Shown here piece after piece: positions 34,875 through 43,812 of a stretch of DNA of 64,000 nt; within the stretch, counting starts at the first letter, position 1; the number at the start of each line of letters is the position of its first letter. Under the pieces are notes generated by a model. It was given only the letters and a program-made list of their open reading frames with translations. It had not been told where the DNA came from and searched no databases. The stretch lies in assembly GCA_016721875.1 (NCBI GenBank), contig JADKHG010000002.1:124001-188000 (forward strand), given 5' to 3'. This DNA is from Sphingomonadales bacterium. GTDB taxonomy: Bacteria > Pseudomonadota > Alphaproteobacteria > Sphingomonadales > Sphingomonadaceae. Both the position numbers and the translations under genes were made by a program.

Positions 34875-35660
34875 TTACCCCTTGGCCCCAACCAGCGAAA
34901 AAGCCGCACCTTGCGGGTCAATGCCTTGTACAATCCAGTCGCCGCCCGGGACTTCCATCGGGCCGTTCACGACCTGTCCACCATTGGCCGGAATTGCTTC
35001 GTTCGCAGCGCTGATCGAGGGCACGCGGAAATAATAGGACCAGCCCTTCGGTGCTTCTTCTGGCACCTGCATAATCGCGCCGACACCGATGCCATCATGG
35101 TCGATGAATTGATATGTGCCCATCGGCCCCATGTCCATCGGTTCAGGCAGGGTCCAGCCGAACAGGCCGGTATAAAAGGCAATGGCAGTGGCCTGATTGC
35201 CCGCAAGCATTTCATTCCAGCCGCATCGACCAACTGTGTTTTGGGCAAAGGCTGTGCTCTCCCCTCCACCATGTTGAGGTGTCGGTGTCATGACATAAAA
35301 GGGCGAACCACAACAGTCAGCGACCATTGCGATCCGTCCTGCCATTGGCACATCATGCGCAGGCATCAGGCATTTGCCGCCGGCTGCCTCAACTGCTGCC
35401 ACGGCGGCATCGCAATCATCGACGCCGATATATCCCAGCCAACATGGCTGGGCGCCATGTTCGCACATCGCGTCGGTCAGCTCCAACAGGCCGCCTGTCA
35501 TTCCGCCGTCGGCGTTGCTGATAAAGCCATAGCTATTGGTCTCGGCAGAGCCCGACTGGAGTGACCAGCCCGGAACGATAGTTTCGTAAAACGCCTTTGC
35601 TGCCCCGGTGTCGGGAGTCATGAGCTCGTACCAGATCCAGCTTCCTTGTAGGGTCGTCAT
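34875..35660 (-). CDS. Two-domain VOC-family (glyoxalase/bleomycin-resistance-like) protein
   Basis: 261 residues hold two tandem VOC domains: the first about 5-120 (WYELMTPDTGAAKAFYETIVPG) and the second about 140-260 (WNEMLAGNQATAIAFYTGLFGW). Each keeps the beta-alpha-beta-beta-beta plan. Such double proteins chelate a divalent metal and act on or sequester small molecules. Overlaps DUF1428 gene by four bases (ATGA). Confidence 0.88.
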   Translation of the reverse strand: MTTLQGSWIWYELMTPDTGAAKAFYETIVPGWSLQSGSAETNSYGFISNADGGMTGGLLELTDAMCEHGAQPCWLGYIGVDDCDAAVAAVEAAGGKCLMPAHDVPMAGRIAMVADCCGSPFYVMTPTPQHGGGESTAFAQNTVGRCGWNEMLAGNQATAIAFYTGLFGWTLPEPMDMGPMGTYQFIDHDGIGVGAIMQVPEEAPKGWSYYFRVPSISAANEAIPANGGQVVNGPMEVPGGDWIVQGIDPQGAAFSLVGAKG

Positions 35661-36022
35661 GTTCCGCTCCTCATCAGCTCTTCAATTCGACTATGGTGTA
35701 AAGCCACCTTTTTTGCCGGGTCCATGCGCGGGTCCGCCTTTTCCGGATCGTTCATCCATTCAGTCATTTTGGCAAAGGCGGTGTCGCGGGTCGCCTTGTC
35801 AGGCCACTCGATCCAGCTGAACAGGACCTCCTCATCCGCCTCGGCCTTCACCGCCATGCGGAAATCGGTGGTGTGTCCCTCCTGTATATCGTCACCCCAG
35901 CATTCGACGACACGCAGCGCGCCCATATCGATGAAAACACTGTCGCCCAGTTTGGCGTGGTCGATGAATTTTTGCTTGTTCGCCTTGGGGCAGGCGATCA
36001 CGAATCCGTCTATATAGCTCAT
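35657..36022 (-). CDS. DUF1428 family protein
   Basis: 121 residues beginning MSYIDGFVIACPKANKQKF, with VVECWGDDI and FSWIEWPDKATRDTAF, the typical DUF1428 (dimeric alpha-beta barrel) pattern. ATG 36022 is preceded by a GAGAAG-like site; the longer frame is out of the intergenic space. Function unknown; family members are found with VOC and SRPBCC genes, as here. Confidence 0.87.
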   Translation of the reverse strand: MSYIDGFVIACPKANKQKFIDHAKLGDSVFIDMGALRVVECWGDDIQEGHTTDFRMAVKAEADEEVLFSWIEWPDKATRDTAFAKMTEWMNDPEKADPRMDPAKKVALHHSRIEELMRSGT

Positions 36023-36041
36023 CGTACTTCTCCTCATTTGA

Positions 36042-36434
36042 TTATAGTCGTTCAAGCTCGCCCTTGCGCTTGACGATGTTTTTGTAATCCCACTGAATTT
36101 CTCGCGCCTTGCCAAGCCATTGGCGGAGCTTGTTTTCGTCGATCTGTGATACATCGCTAAACCGTGCTTCGGCGGCCTTGAATTTGCCTTCCGGCTTCAA
36201 GTCGGATTCCTCAAAACCCTGCCCACTCCAAAACAAAAGGCGGATGCCGTTCTTCAACCGGGAATAGCCCGTGATCGGATTGCCTTGGAGGAACCAGACC
36301 GGATGACCGTGCCAAATCTTGCTTTCGGCATCAGGCAATATTTGGTCGATGCAGTGCCTTAACCGCGCGCAGATCAATTGGTCGCTTTCTACCAAATTGC
36401 ACTGATAAATCTCGATTGCATCGGGTGCAGACAT
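36042..36434 (-). CDS. DUF1801-type protein
   Basis: A 130-residue protein of the DUF1801/YdhG type: SKIWHGHPVWFLQGNPITGYS and GIRLLFWSGQGFEE form the core. I start at ATG 36434 (MSAPDAIEIYQ). Function unknown; the fold is associated with small stress-linked proteins. Ten bases separate it from the VOC gene upstream in the operon. Confidence 0.8.
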   Translation of the reverse strand: MSAPDAIEIYQCNLVESDQLICARLRHCIDQILPDAESKIWHGHPVWFLQGNPITGYSRLKNGIRLLFWSGQGFEESDLKPEGKFKAAEARFSDVSQIDENKLRQWLGKAREIQWDYKNIVKRKGELERL

Positions 36435-36444
36435 CGGTCCTGCC

Positions 36445-36855
36445 TTAATCTTGGGACGGGATCGCTGCCGGGTCCATCCAGAACGGCTCCCAGACATGGC
36501 CGTCAGGGTCGGTCAGGCTGCGCTGGTACATGAAGCCATGATCCTCTGGCGGATTGATATCCGCGACACCGCCGTTCGCCGATGCAGTCTGGATGACGCG
36601 GTCAACATCGTCACGATTGTCAAAGTTCAGAGCCAGCGAAACTTCGCTTGATCCCGGCGGACAGATCGGGCGTGTTGTGAAGCCCCGCCATTTGGCATGG
36701 GTCAAAAGCATTACATGAATGCCTTCACCCCAAACCATGCAAGCCGCAGTTTCATCGGTGAAATCCGGGTTGTTGGTAAAACCCAACGCGGCGTAAAAAG
36801 CCATGGATTTTGGCAAGTCTTCAACAGGCAAGTTGACAAAAATCATGCGCGTCAT
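36445..36855 (-). CDS. VOC-family protein (lactoylglutathione-lyase-like)
   Basis: A 136-residue single VOC domain protein: MIFVNLPVEDLPKSMAFYAALGF opening, GIHVMLLTH, and the ending DPDGHVWEPFWMDP with the late metal-binding Glu. Overlaps the TetR gene by four bases, so it is translationally coupled to the regulator and is the first structural gene. Confidence 0.9.
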   Translation of the reverse strand: MTRMIFVNLPVEDLPKSMAFYAALGFTNNPDFTDETAACMVWGEGIHVMLLTHAKWRGFTTRPICPPGSSEVSLALNFDNRDDVDRVIQTASANGGVADINPPEDHGFMYQRSLTDPDGHVWEPFWMDPAAIPSQD

Positions 36856-37484
36856 TGGGTGTCTACTCGATTGAACAACATTTTTATGTAGCGTTTGAGG
36901 TGCAGCACGCTTTCGCGCGCCTCTTTTAAGGCGTTACGCGCCTTGGCGATGATGAAGGCACCCTGCAGCACCGCCTGAACATGATAAGCGAGGCTTATAG
37001 CCGAAACGCCGTCTCTTATTCCGTAAAGAGCGATGGCTGCTTCGATATCTACGGCGAGCCGTTCGCAATAGGCGCTGATGCTGGCATCGCTTGCAGAGCG
37101 GAGCACTTCGCTGCTGGCAAAGCTTTCCTGCACCATTGTCCCTACAAAGCAGGTGAAATCTTCAGGCGCGCCGTCGATCATGAAAAGTCGGAAATCGATA
37201 TGCGCCAGCAGGCGTTCGAGCGGGTCTTCAATCCTGACCCAAGGGGGCAGGGTGAAAATCAGTTCTTCAGCGCGTGCGGTCCATTGCTCGGCAGCAGCAG
37301 CACCCAGCGCCTCCTTCGAAGCAAAATGATGAAAGAATGCGCCCTTGGTCACTCCAGCGGCAGCGCAGATTTCATCGACCGAGGTCGCACAATAGCCCTG
37401 ACGGCGAACCAGCAGATGTGCAGCGTCGATCAACTTCGCACGCGCCGGAATGCGTTTTGCGGAAGAGAGGCGATTCGCAGACAT
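36852..37484 (-). CDS. TetR/AcrR-family transcriptional regulator
   Basis: 210 residues with an N-terminal TetR helix-turn-helix (about 14-60: ARAKLIDAAHLLVRRQGYCATSVDEICAAAGVTKGAFFHHFASKE split across three helices) and a helical ligand-binding domain. A 20-bp palindrome lies just before its start and should be its own operator. It heads a co-directional run of eight or nine small genes (VOC, DUF1801, DUF1428, VOC, membrane protein, PhnB-like, GST, SRPBCC), many overlapping, so it probably controls them and itself. Confidence 0.92.
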   Translation of the reverse strand: MSANRLSSAKRIPARAKLIDAAHLLVRRQGYCATSVDEICAAAGVTKGAFFHHFASKEALGAAAAEQWTARAEELIFTLPPWVRIEDPLERLLAHIDFRLFMIDGAPEDFTCFVGTMVQESFASSEVLRSASDASISAYCERLAVDIEAAIALYGIRDGVSAISLAYHVQAVLQGAFIIAKARNALKEARESVLHLKRYIKMLFNRVDTQ

Positions 37485-37492
37485 TCCAAAAA

Positions 37493-37512
37493 CATACCAA
37501 CCAGTCGGTATG
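37493..37512. promoter_or_regulatory. Palindromic TetR-type operator
   Basis: CATACCAACCAGTCGGTATG is a near-perfect inverted repeat (CATACC/GGTATG, with AC/GT in phase) nine bases upstream of the TetR start codon. Its layout matches the TACCNACNNGTNGGTA-like operators of many TetR regulators. Confidence 0.8.
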
Positions 37513-37643
37513 AGTCAACCAAGTGTTGTATTGACCATGAAGTTCCGCCTCGCCAGTTGATTGGGCGGAAAATAATATGTACCAGTACACCAACCACAAC
37601 ATCCTGATTCCGCGCGTAGAATCGAACCCAAGGGAGTTAATTA

Positions 37644-38423
37644 ATGTCTGAATTTGTTACCTTGTCCCGTCGCGATATCATGCGCCTTTCGATGTTGGCT
37701 GGCGGCATCAGCGTCGCCGCTCCGGGCTGGGCGCAGTTTAATATCAAAAAGGCATTGGGTGCGGGTAAAGATGTTGTTGAGGCGGAATCGATCAGCGATG
37801 CCGAGCTGAAGCAGTATTTCGATCAGGTATCGGCAGACACCGACCGGCAAAACCCCATTGCGGGACCGAAGGACCCCTATGGCAAACGCATTGCTGCTCT
37901 CAGCAAAGGACTGCAAAACCATGACGGCATGAATCTGGATATCAAGGCCTATCTGGTGAAGGATGTGAATGCCTTTGCGATGGGCAACGGCACCGTCCGC
38001 ATATTTGCTGGGCTGATGGACCAGTTTTCCGATGATGAGGTTCGCTATGTTATCGCCCATGAAATGGGCCATGTGAAATCAGGCCACAGCAAAAAGCGAA
38101 TGCAGGCTGCATTGCGCGCCAGCGCTCTGCAAAAGGGTGTGGGTTCAGCAGGTGGCACTGCGGGCAAGATCGCATCGAGCGAATTGGGCGATCTGTTCCG
38201 CAAGGTGGTAACTGCACAGCACAGCCAGAAGAACGAAAACGAAGCCGACGACTATGCGATGAACTTCATGAAGGTGAAAGGGTTTCAGCCGGTCGCCGCG
38301 GCAACCGCCCTCGACAAGCTGGCAGCAATGGACGGGGACAAGAAGAATCCGCTGCAATTCCTCGCAACCCACCCGAGCCCAGCTGCACGCGCCAAGCGCA
38401 TGCGCAGTCAACTCAACGGCTAG
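37644..38423 (+). CDS. M48-family zinc metalloprotease with Tat-type signal
   Basis: 259 residues with an N-terminal SRRDIMRLSMLAGG segment that looks like a twin-arginine signal, then an M48 peptidase domain. The zinc site HEMGH is at about residues 137-141 and the third ligand lies in NEADDYAMNFM; the ending HPSPAARAKRM is the usual M48 tail. Such periplasmic M48 proteases (BepA/LoiP-like) act on misassembled outer-membrane proteins. GGAG lies seven bases before the ATG. Single gene. Confidence 0.9.
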   Translation: MSEFVTLSRRDIMRLSMLAGGISVAAPGWAQFNIKKALGAGKDVVEAESISDAELKQYFDQVSADTDRQNPIAGPKDPYGKRIAALSKGLQNHDGMNLDIKAYLVKDVNAFAMGNGTVRIFAGLMDQFSDDEVRYVIAHEMGHVKSGHSKKRMQAALRASALQKGVGSAGGTAGKIASSELGDLFRKVVTAQHSQKNENEADDYAMNFMKVKGFQPVAAATALDKLAAMDGDKKNPLQFLATHPSPAARAKRMRSQLNG

Positions 38424-38687
38424 GTCGTGAACTCATAAATATCACCTTCGAGGCGTCAAAATGGCAAAGAGCCGCAAGCAAAATGGTCGCAGACGATAGT
38501 CGTTCTACCGGCAAGGCCATTTTGTTTTCGGATCGAAGCCATTTTGGTGTCCTTCGGATTTGACCAATTTTGTCCATTGCTTCGTTGGAAAGCCTGGAAA
38601 TATCGACATATTCCTGCGGCTTGCCGCCTCGCACTGAACAAAATTGCCTCAAACCTCGAAGGTGAGATTCATGAGCTCACGGCCTAA

Positions 38688-39395
38688 TCAGCCCAGCGGC
38701 AAATAAGCAGCAATATCGCGTGGGCCAAGATACAGCGCATCGTCATGCGGTGCGCTGTTGGTCATTGCGTAGAACGCGCGCGCTTGGGAATCGCTCATGC
38801 CCATTTCGCGGTAATAGCTAATATATTCAAGATGTACGGGGTCGTTAGCGGCATAGTCATCCGCTTCAAGCCCATCCTGATCGCGCCAGCTGTGGACAGC
38901 AAATTCAGCGGCTGGATCAGCAAGGCGATGCGAGCCAGCGAGGAAGAGTTCTACCCCGCCAGAACGCACCGAACCGCCATTGGGGACATAGGTCGTTACC
39001 CCTGCGCGGCGGACCATGCGAGCCAAAGCCAGATTGGCTTCGTCATCGCCGGTGCCGGGGCATTCGACCATATCGATTTGGCGCAGTGCCGGGAATGCGC
39101 GAAGCAGGGCGCGGAACTGAGCCGGGGTTTCGGTTTCGATGCTACCGATCAGTTCGGCACGGTCCGGTGTGACCATGTGAAAAGGTCCAAAGCTGGCGAT
39201 CGGCTTGCGGCTTGGCTGTACATCACCAAATTGGTCGGCGACAAAACGTTCGGTAGTGCCTGATGAAGAGTCGTCTTCCACCCACTCATAGATTTCTTCT
39301 TCCACGACAACCGTTCCGGCGTGCGCAAATTGCGACGTCGTGACGGTTGCCGTGGCAAAGAGAACGGCTAGTGAAAAAAGACGGGTAATCTTCAT
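38688..39395 (-). CDS. Predicted periplasmic protein of unknown function
   Basis: 235 residues with a signal peptide (about 1-26, ending AHA), then an acidic segment and an alpha/beta domain that recalls the COG3904-type periplasmic proteins related to the ClpP/crotonase fold (IGSIETETPAQFRALLRAFP, GGSVRSGGVELFLAGSHR, AAEFAVHSW). A serine nucleophile cannot be confirmed. ATG 39395 is chosen because it starts the signal peptide directly (MKITRLFSLAVLF). It is divergent from comM. Confidence 0.68.
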   Translation of the reverse strand: MKITRLFSLAVLFATATVTTSQFAHAGTVVVEEEIYEWVEDDSSSGTTERFVADQFGDVQPSRKPIASFGPFHMVTPDRAELIGSIETETPAQFRALLRAFPALRQIDMVECPGTGDDEANLALARMVRRAGVTTYVPNGGSVRSGGVELFLAGSHRLADPAAEFAVHSWRDQDGLEADDYAANDPVHLEYISYYREMGMSDSQARAFYAMTNSAPHDDALYLGPRDIAAYLPLG

Positions 39396-39523
39396 GCCGC
39401 CCAATTGGCGGATGGCGCCTTGCAAAGGGGTGAGGGAAATTACCTAGGCAGTTGTTAACTCTAGAAAAGCAGAGATTTCTGCGGAATCCATGAACAAGAT
39501 TTTTATGGAAAAGAGAATTGTTC

Positions 39524-41032
39524 ATGGTCGCAACGGTATTGACTGTCGCATATCTGGGTCTTGAGGCCCGCCCGGTTGAGGTGCAGTGCCAGATTGCGGC
39601 GGGGATGCCTGCCTTCATCATGGTCGGTTTGCCCGACAAGGCGGTCGCCGAAAGCCGCGAGCGGGTGAGGGCGGCGATTGCCGCGCTGGGCCTGTCGTTG
39701 CCGCCCAAGCGGATCACGATAAATCTGTCGCCGGCCGACTTGCCGAAAGAGGGCTCGCATTATGACTTGCCAGTGGCACTCGCGCTATTGACCGCGATGG
39801 GGTTGATAGACGCAGAGCAATTGGCGCAATTTCTGGTTGTCGGCGAATTGGGCCTCGATGGTCGCGTCGCACCGTCGCCGGGTGTTCTGTTGGCGGCACT
39901 CCATGCATCTTCGCAAAGTCTAGGGCTGATCTGTCCTGCGCAACAGGGCGGTGAGGCCGCATGGGCAGGGCAGATCGATGTAGTTCCAGCACCTGATTTG
40001 CTGACCCTGCTCAACCATCTGAAAGGGCAAGGGTTGCTGCCGCAGCCGTCTCCCGGTCTTGTCGATGAGCCATTGGCCGGCCCGGATATGAAAATGGTGA
40101 AGGGTCAGGAAACCGCCAAACGCGCGATGGAAATTGCGGCGGCGGGCGGGCACAATTGGCTGATGGTAGGGCCGCCGGGATCGGGCAAGTCGCTGCTCGC
40201 CAGTTGTCTGCCGGGAATTTTACCTGAACTGTCGCCTTCCGAAGCGCTGGAAGTGTCGATGATTGCGTCCGTCGCCGGAACACTCGAGGGAGGACGCTTA
40301 TCGAAAAAGCGACCCTACCGATCACCGCACCATAGCGCGTCGATGCCTGCCTTGGTCGGTGGCGGACTGCGCGTGCGCCCCGGCGAGGTCAGCCTTGCCC
40401 ATCTTGGCGTGCTGTTCCTAGACGAATTACCGGAATTTCAGCGCAATGTGCTCGATAGCTTACGACAGCCTCTGGAGACCGGCGTCGTCACGGTCGCACG
40501 CGCCAACAGCCATGTGACTTTCTCGGCACGCGTGCAATTGGTTGCAGCCATGAACCCCTGTCGCTGCGGACATTTGGGCGATCCCGCACTCGCCTGTTCG
40601 CGCGCTCCCCGCTGCGCTGCAGATTATCAGGCGCGCATATCGGGGCCGTTGCTCGACCGGATTGACCTGCATGTCGAGGTTGAGGCAGTGAGTGCCGCCG
40701 ATCTTGTTCTGCCACCGCCCAGCGAAGGCAATACCGAAATCGGTGCGCGTGTTGCCGCCGCGCGGAATGTGCAGAACCAGCGGCTAAATGGCACGCCAAT
40801 GCGGACCAACGCCGAGCTTGATGGCGATCTGCTCGATCAAACTGCCACCCCCGATGAACCCGGCCAGCGCCTGCTTGCGCAAGCGACCGAAGCAATGCGA
40901 TTGTCGGCTCGCAGTTACACCCGCATTTTGCGGGTTGCCCGCACCATTGCCGATCTGGCAGGAAGCGAGAGCGTGGGTCGCATCCACATCGCAGAGGCCT
41001 TGTCCTATCGCAGGCAGCCTCCACGTAATTGA
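39524..41032 (+). CDS. comM: YifB/ComM-family AAA+ ATPase (Mg-chelatase-like)
   Basis: 502 residues: an N-terminal Lon-like S16 domain (about 1-165), a central MoxR/Mg-chelatase AAA+ domain with Walker A GPPGSGKSLLA (about 218-228) and Walker B VLFLDELPEF, a zinc-type Cys set (NPCRCGHLGDPALACSRAPRC), and the Mg_chelatase_C domain. ComM is a hexameric helicase that promotes branch migration during natural transformation. ATG 39524 has an AAGAGAA site upstream. Transformation genes are not nearby, as is usual for this gene. Confidence 0.93.
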   Translation: MVATVLTVAYLGLEARPVEVQCQIAAGMPAFIMVGLPDKAVAESRERVRAAIAALGLSLPPKRITINLSPADLPKEGSHYDLPVALALLTAMGLIDAEQLAQFLVVGELGLDGRVAPSPGVLLAALHASSQSLGLICPAQQGGEAAWAGQIDVVPAPDLLTLLNHLKGQGLLPQPSPGLVDEPLAGPDMKMVKGQETAKRAMEIAAAGGHNWLMVGPPGSGKSLLASCLPGILPELSPSEALEVSMIASVAGTLEGGRLSKKRPYRSPHHSASMPALVGGGLRVRPGEVSLAHLGVLFLDELPEFQRNVLDSLRQPLETGVVTVARANSHVTFSARVQLVAAMNPCRCGHLGDPALACSRAPRCAADYQARISGPLLDRIDLHVEVEAVSAADLVLPPPSEGNTEIGARVAAARNVQNQRLNGTPMRTNAELDGDLLDQTATPDEPGQRLLAQATEAMRLSARSYTRILRVARTIADLAGSESVGRIHIAEALSYRRQPPRN

Positions 41033-41045
41033 AAAGGACCGTTTA

Positions 41046-41357
41046 ATGGCATTCCTGCTGCTCCGCTATAATCTGAAGCCCGAAACCTCTGCCCTACAAT
41101 TTGAAGAGTGGGTCAAAACCACCGATCAGCCAGCGATGCGCGGGTTGAGCCGGGTCAAAAATTTCGACACGTTCAAAGTCAGCGGGCTGTTGATGGGTGA
41201 AGGCGCGCCTGCGCAAAGCTATTTTGAAATCTTTGAAATTGATGATCTTGCTGGCTTTACCGGCGAAGATATGCCTGGCGATGTCGTGCAGTCGATCATG
41301 GGGCAGTTTATGCAATATGTGGACAATCCAGAATTCGCGATTGCCGATAAGCTCTAG
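41046..41357 (+). CDS. REDY-like HapK-type small protein
   Basis: 103 residues opening MAFLLLRYNLKPETSA, with FKVSGLLMGEG and FTGEDMPGDVVQSIMGQFM. This resembles the REDY-like/HapK family of small dimeric ferredoxin-fold proteins. AAAAGGACC precedes ATG 41046. It follows comM by 13 bases, so the two are probably co-transcribed. Molecular role unknown. Confidence 0.72.
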   Translation: MAFLLLRYNLKPETSALQFEEWVKTTDQPAMRGLSRVKNFDTFKVSGLLMGEGAPAQSYFEIFEIDDLAGFTGEDMPGDVVQSIMGQFMQYVDNPEFAIADKL

Positions 41358-41364
41358 CCAGCGA

Positions 41365-41913
41365 TCACTCAGCCTGTTCGGGTTCTTCGCCCGGCGCGGC
41401 TGACACAAACACCCGCGCAACCCGGCTGTCATGGCCGGCGCGCAGGAAAGCCTGAAACTGTTTGCGCTGTAAATCCGGATCGGCAATTTTGGATGCAAAA
41501 GGGCCGATCCGTTTACGGCGAGCAAAATTTCGGGCAGCTACCCATGCATTTTCGCGGGCTTCGTCGCGCGCGTCTTGCGTAGCGGCCTCGCCGAGCCGTT
41601 GCATCTTCAATTCCTGCTCGATCCGGCGAGGCCCAAACCCTTTGCGCACCAACGCCCGGCTGCGCATGTCGGCGAAACTCTGGTCATTGATATAGCCTGC
41701 GTCGACGCATTCCTGCACTACCGCGCTGATATCGGGACTGTTTTCAAGGTCAGCATCGGCATTTCGCCGACTTTCAGCAAGCTTGCGTTCAAGATAGTGC
41801 CGTAATTTGGTCGAACTTGTCGCATACCTCTCGACATAGCGCAGAGCCAACCGCCTGATTGCTGCGTTGTCGAGCGCTCCGGCGGGTGTTTTGTGTTTCG
41901 TTTTGCTGCGCAC
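41365..41913 (-). CDS. recX: Regulatory protein RecX
   Basis: A 182-residue RecX-like inhibitor of RecA. Three-helix repeats are visible: RRLALRYVERYATSSTKLRHYL, then VQECVDAGYINDQSFADMRSRALVRKGFGPRRIEQEL, and the last repeat DPDLQRKQFQAFLRAGHD. I place the start at GTG 41913 (MRSKTKHKT), since the longer frame would overlap the divergent ligase gene; no strong ribosome-binding site is visible, so this is uncertain. It is not next to recA. Confidence 0.85.
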   Translation of the reverse strand: MRSKTKHKTPAGALDNAAIRRLALRYVERYATSSTKLRHYLERKLAESRRNADADLENSPDISAVVQECVDAGYINDQSFADMRSRALVRKGFGPRRIEQELKMQRLGEAATQDARDEARENAWVAARNFARRKRIGPFASKIADPDLQRKQFQAFLRAGHDSRVARVFVSAAPGEEPEQAE

Positions 41914-41968
41914 GCCGCATTTGTGCCACAGTCGGGTCGAAATTTGAACTCCATAGCGTAGGAAAACT

Positions 41969-43725
41969 ATGCCGGAAAAAATAAAGGGACGCACAATCGA
42001 TATGACGGCACCATCACCGACGCCTTCGATCGACACGCTCGAACGCCGATTTTCGGATTTCGCGACATTGGGAGAGGCGCTCGACTTCGCCGCAACCGGA
42101 AAACGCGGGCTCAATTTTCACGACATGCGCGGTAACCTCGCGCGGTCCTATCCGTTCAGCGAAATGCGCTCCGACGCGCTTGAAATGGCCTACAGGCTAA
42201 TCGCGCATGGCATTCAGCCGACCGACCGGATTGCGTTGGTAGCCGAAACCGGTCCCGATTTCGCTGCACTGTTCTTTGGCTGTATCTACGCTGGCGCATG
42301 GCCGGTGCCATTGCCGTTGCCGACCTCATTCGGTGGCAAGGAAAGTTATATTGATCAATTAAAGGTCCAGCTGCAAAGTTCCGATCCCAAAATTTTGTTT
42401 TTCCCTGAAGAATTGTCGGAAATGGCCGGCGAAGCTGCCGCGCAATGTTCAGTAGAGGGCATCGGCTGGACCAGTTTTGCTGACCGGATTGCGCTCAAAT
42501 GCGAACTGCCCGTTCAGCACACTGACGCCACTTGCTATCTGCAATATTCGAGCGGCTCGACCCGCTTCCCGCACGGCGTTGCAGTGACGCATAAGGCTTT
42601 GCTCAACAATCTGTCTGCTCATGCTCATGGGATGCAATTGGAAGCCACAGATCGCTGCGTATCATGGCTCCCTTGGTATCATGACATGGGGCTGGTCGGC
42701 TGTTTTCTCTCCGTTGTCGCCAATCAGGTGTCGACCGATTATATGAAGACCGAGGATTTTGCCCGACGTCCGCTTGCCTGGCTCGACATGATCAGTCGCG
42801 CCGACGGTTCCGTAATCAGTTACTCACCAACCTTTGGCTACGACATTTGCGCCCGCCGCATTTCCAGCCAGACCCATGTTTCCGAGCGGTTCCAGCTTGG
42901 GCACTGGAGATTGGCCGGCAATGGTGCGGACATGATCCGTCCCGACGTTATGCAGGGCTTTGTTGATGCTTTCGGCGAAGCTGGCTTCAACGCCCGCGCT
43001 TTCTTGCCCAGCTATGGTCTGGCAGAGGCAACGCTTGCGGTGTCCATCATGCCACCGGGCGAGGGCATTCGTGTTGAACTGGTCGAGGAAAGCGAACTCA
43101 CCGGCATGCCCGGTGCGCCAGACCGGCCAAAGCGGTATCGTGCGATCGTGAATTGCGGCAAGGCGGTCAAAGACATGACCATCGAAGTGCGCGATGAAAA
43201 TGGTGCAATTCTTCCCGATCGCGCAATCGGCAAAGTCTGGTGCACCGGGCCCTCGCTGATGGAAGGCTATTTTCGCGATCCTGAGGCAACTGCCGCCTGC
43301 ATGAAGGATGGATGGCTCGACACAGGTGATATGGGATATTTGTCGGACGGCTATATCTATGTGGTTGGTCGTGCCAAGGACATGATCATCATCAACGGCA
43401 AAAACCATTGGCCGCAGGATATTGAGTGGGCGGTGGAACAGCTTCCCGGGTTCAAATCTGGCGATATCGCGGCCTTTGCGATCACCAATGGCGGGGAAGA
43501 AACGCCGGCGGTTTTGGTCCAGTGCCGGACCTCCGACGAAGACGAACGCACAAAACTGCGTGAGCAGATCCGCGACAAAGTGCGGTCGGTAACCGGGATG
43601 AACTGTGTGGTTGAATTGGTACCGCCACGTACGCCCCGCGCACCAGCTCGGGCAAATTGAGCCGTACAAAGGCGCGAAACCTGTATTTGTCTGGAGAAAT
43701 TCAGCCCTATGCAGTGGCTGCTTGA
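41969..43725 (+). CDS. Fatty-acyl-AMP ligase (FAAL-type), C-terminus frameshifted
   Basis: ANL-superfamily adenylating enzyme of the FAAL kind, which activates fatty acids as acyl-AMP, usually for transfer to an acyl carrier protein. Motifs: YLQYSSGSTRFPHGVAVTH (A3), WLPWYHDMGLVG (A4), PSYGLAEATL (A5), GWLDTGDMGYLSDG (A7) and GRAKDMIIINGKNHWPQDIE (A8, FAAL style). As given the frame ends at 43660 with PPRTPRAPARAN, but adding one C in the CCCC run near 43634-43637 gives RTSSGKLSRTKARNLYLSG and a stop at 43725. That tail holds the catalytic A10 lysine, so the shift matters. No polyketide or peptide synthetase partner is adjacent. Confidence 0.88.
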
Positions 43726-43812
43726 CACGGTTTAGGGCAGACCAAAAAAACGTCGACAAAATTGGTTTCTGAACGCGGCGCTTACCATTAAGTAAGTTTC
43801 ATCGGCTAATCC

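Noticed and set aside
38424..38687. A 79-codon minus-strand frame between the M48 protease and the periplasmic protein
   Set aside because: Weak composition, no start site and no family; treated as ordinary intergenic DNA.
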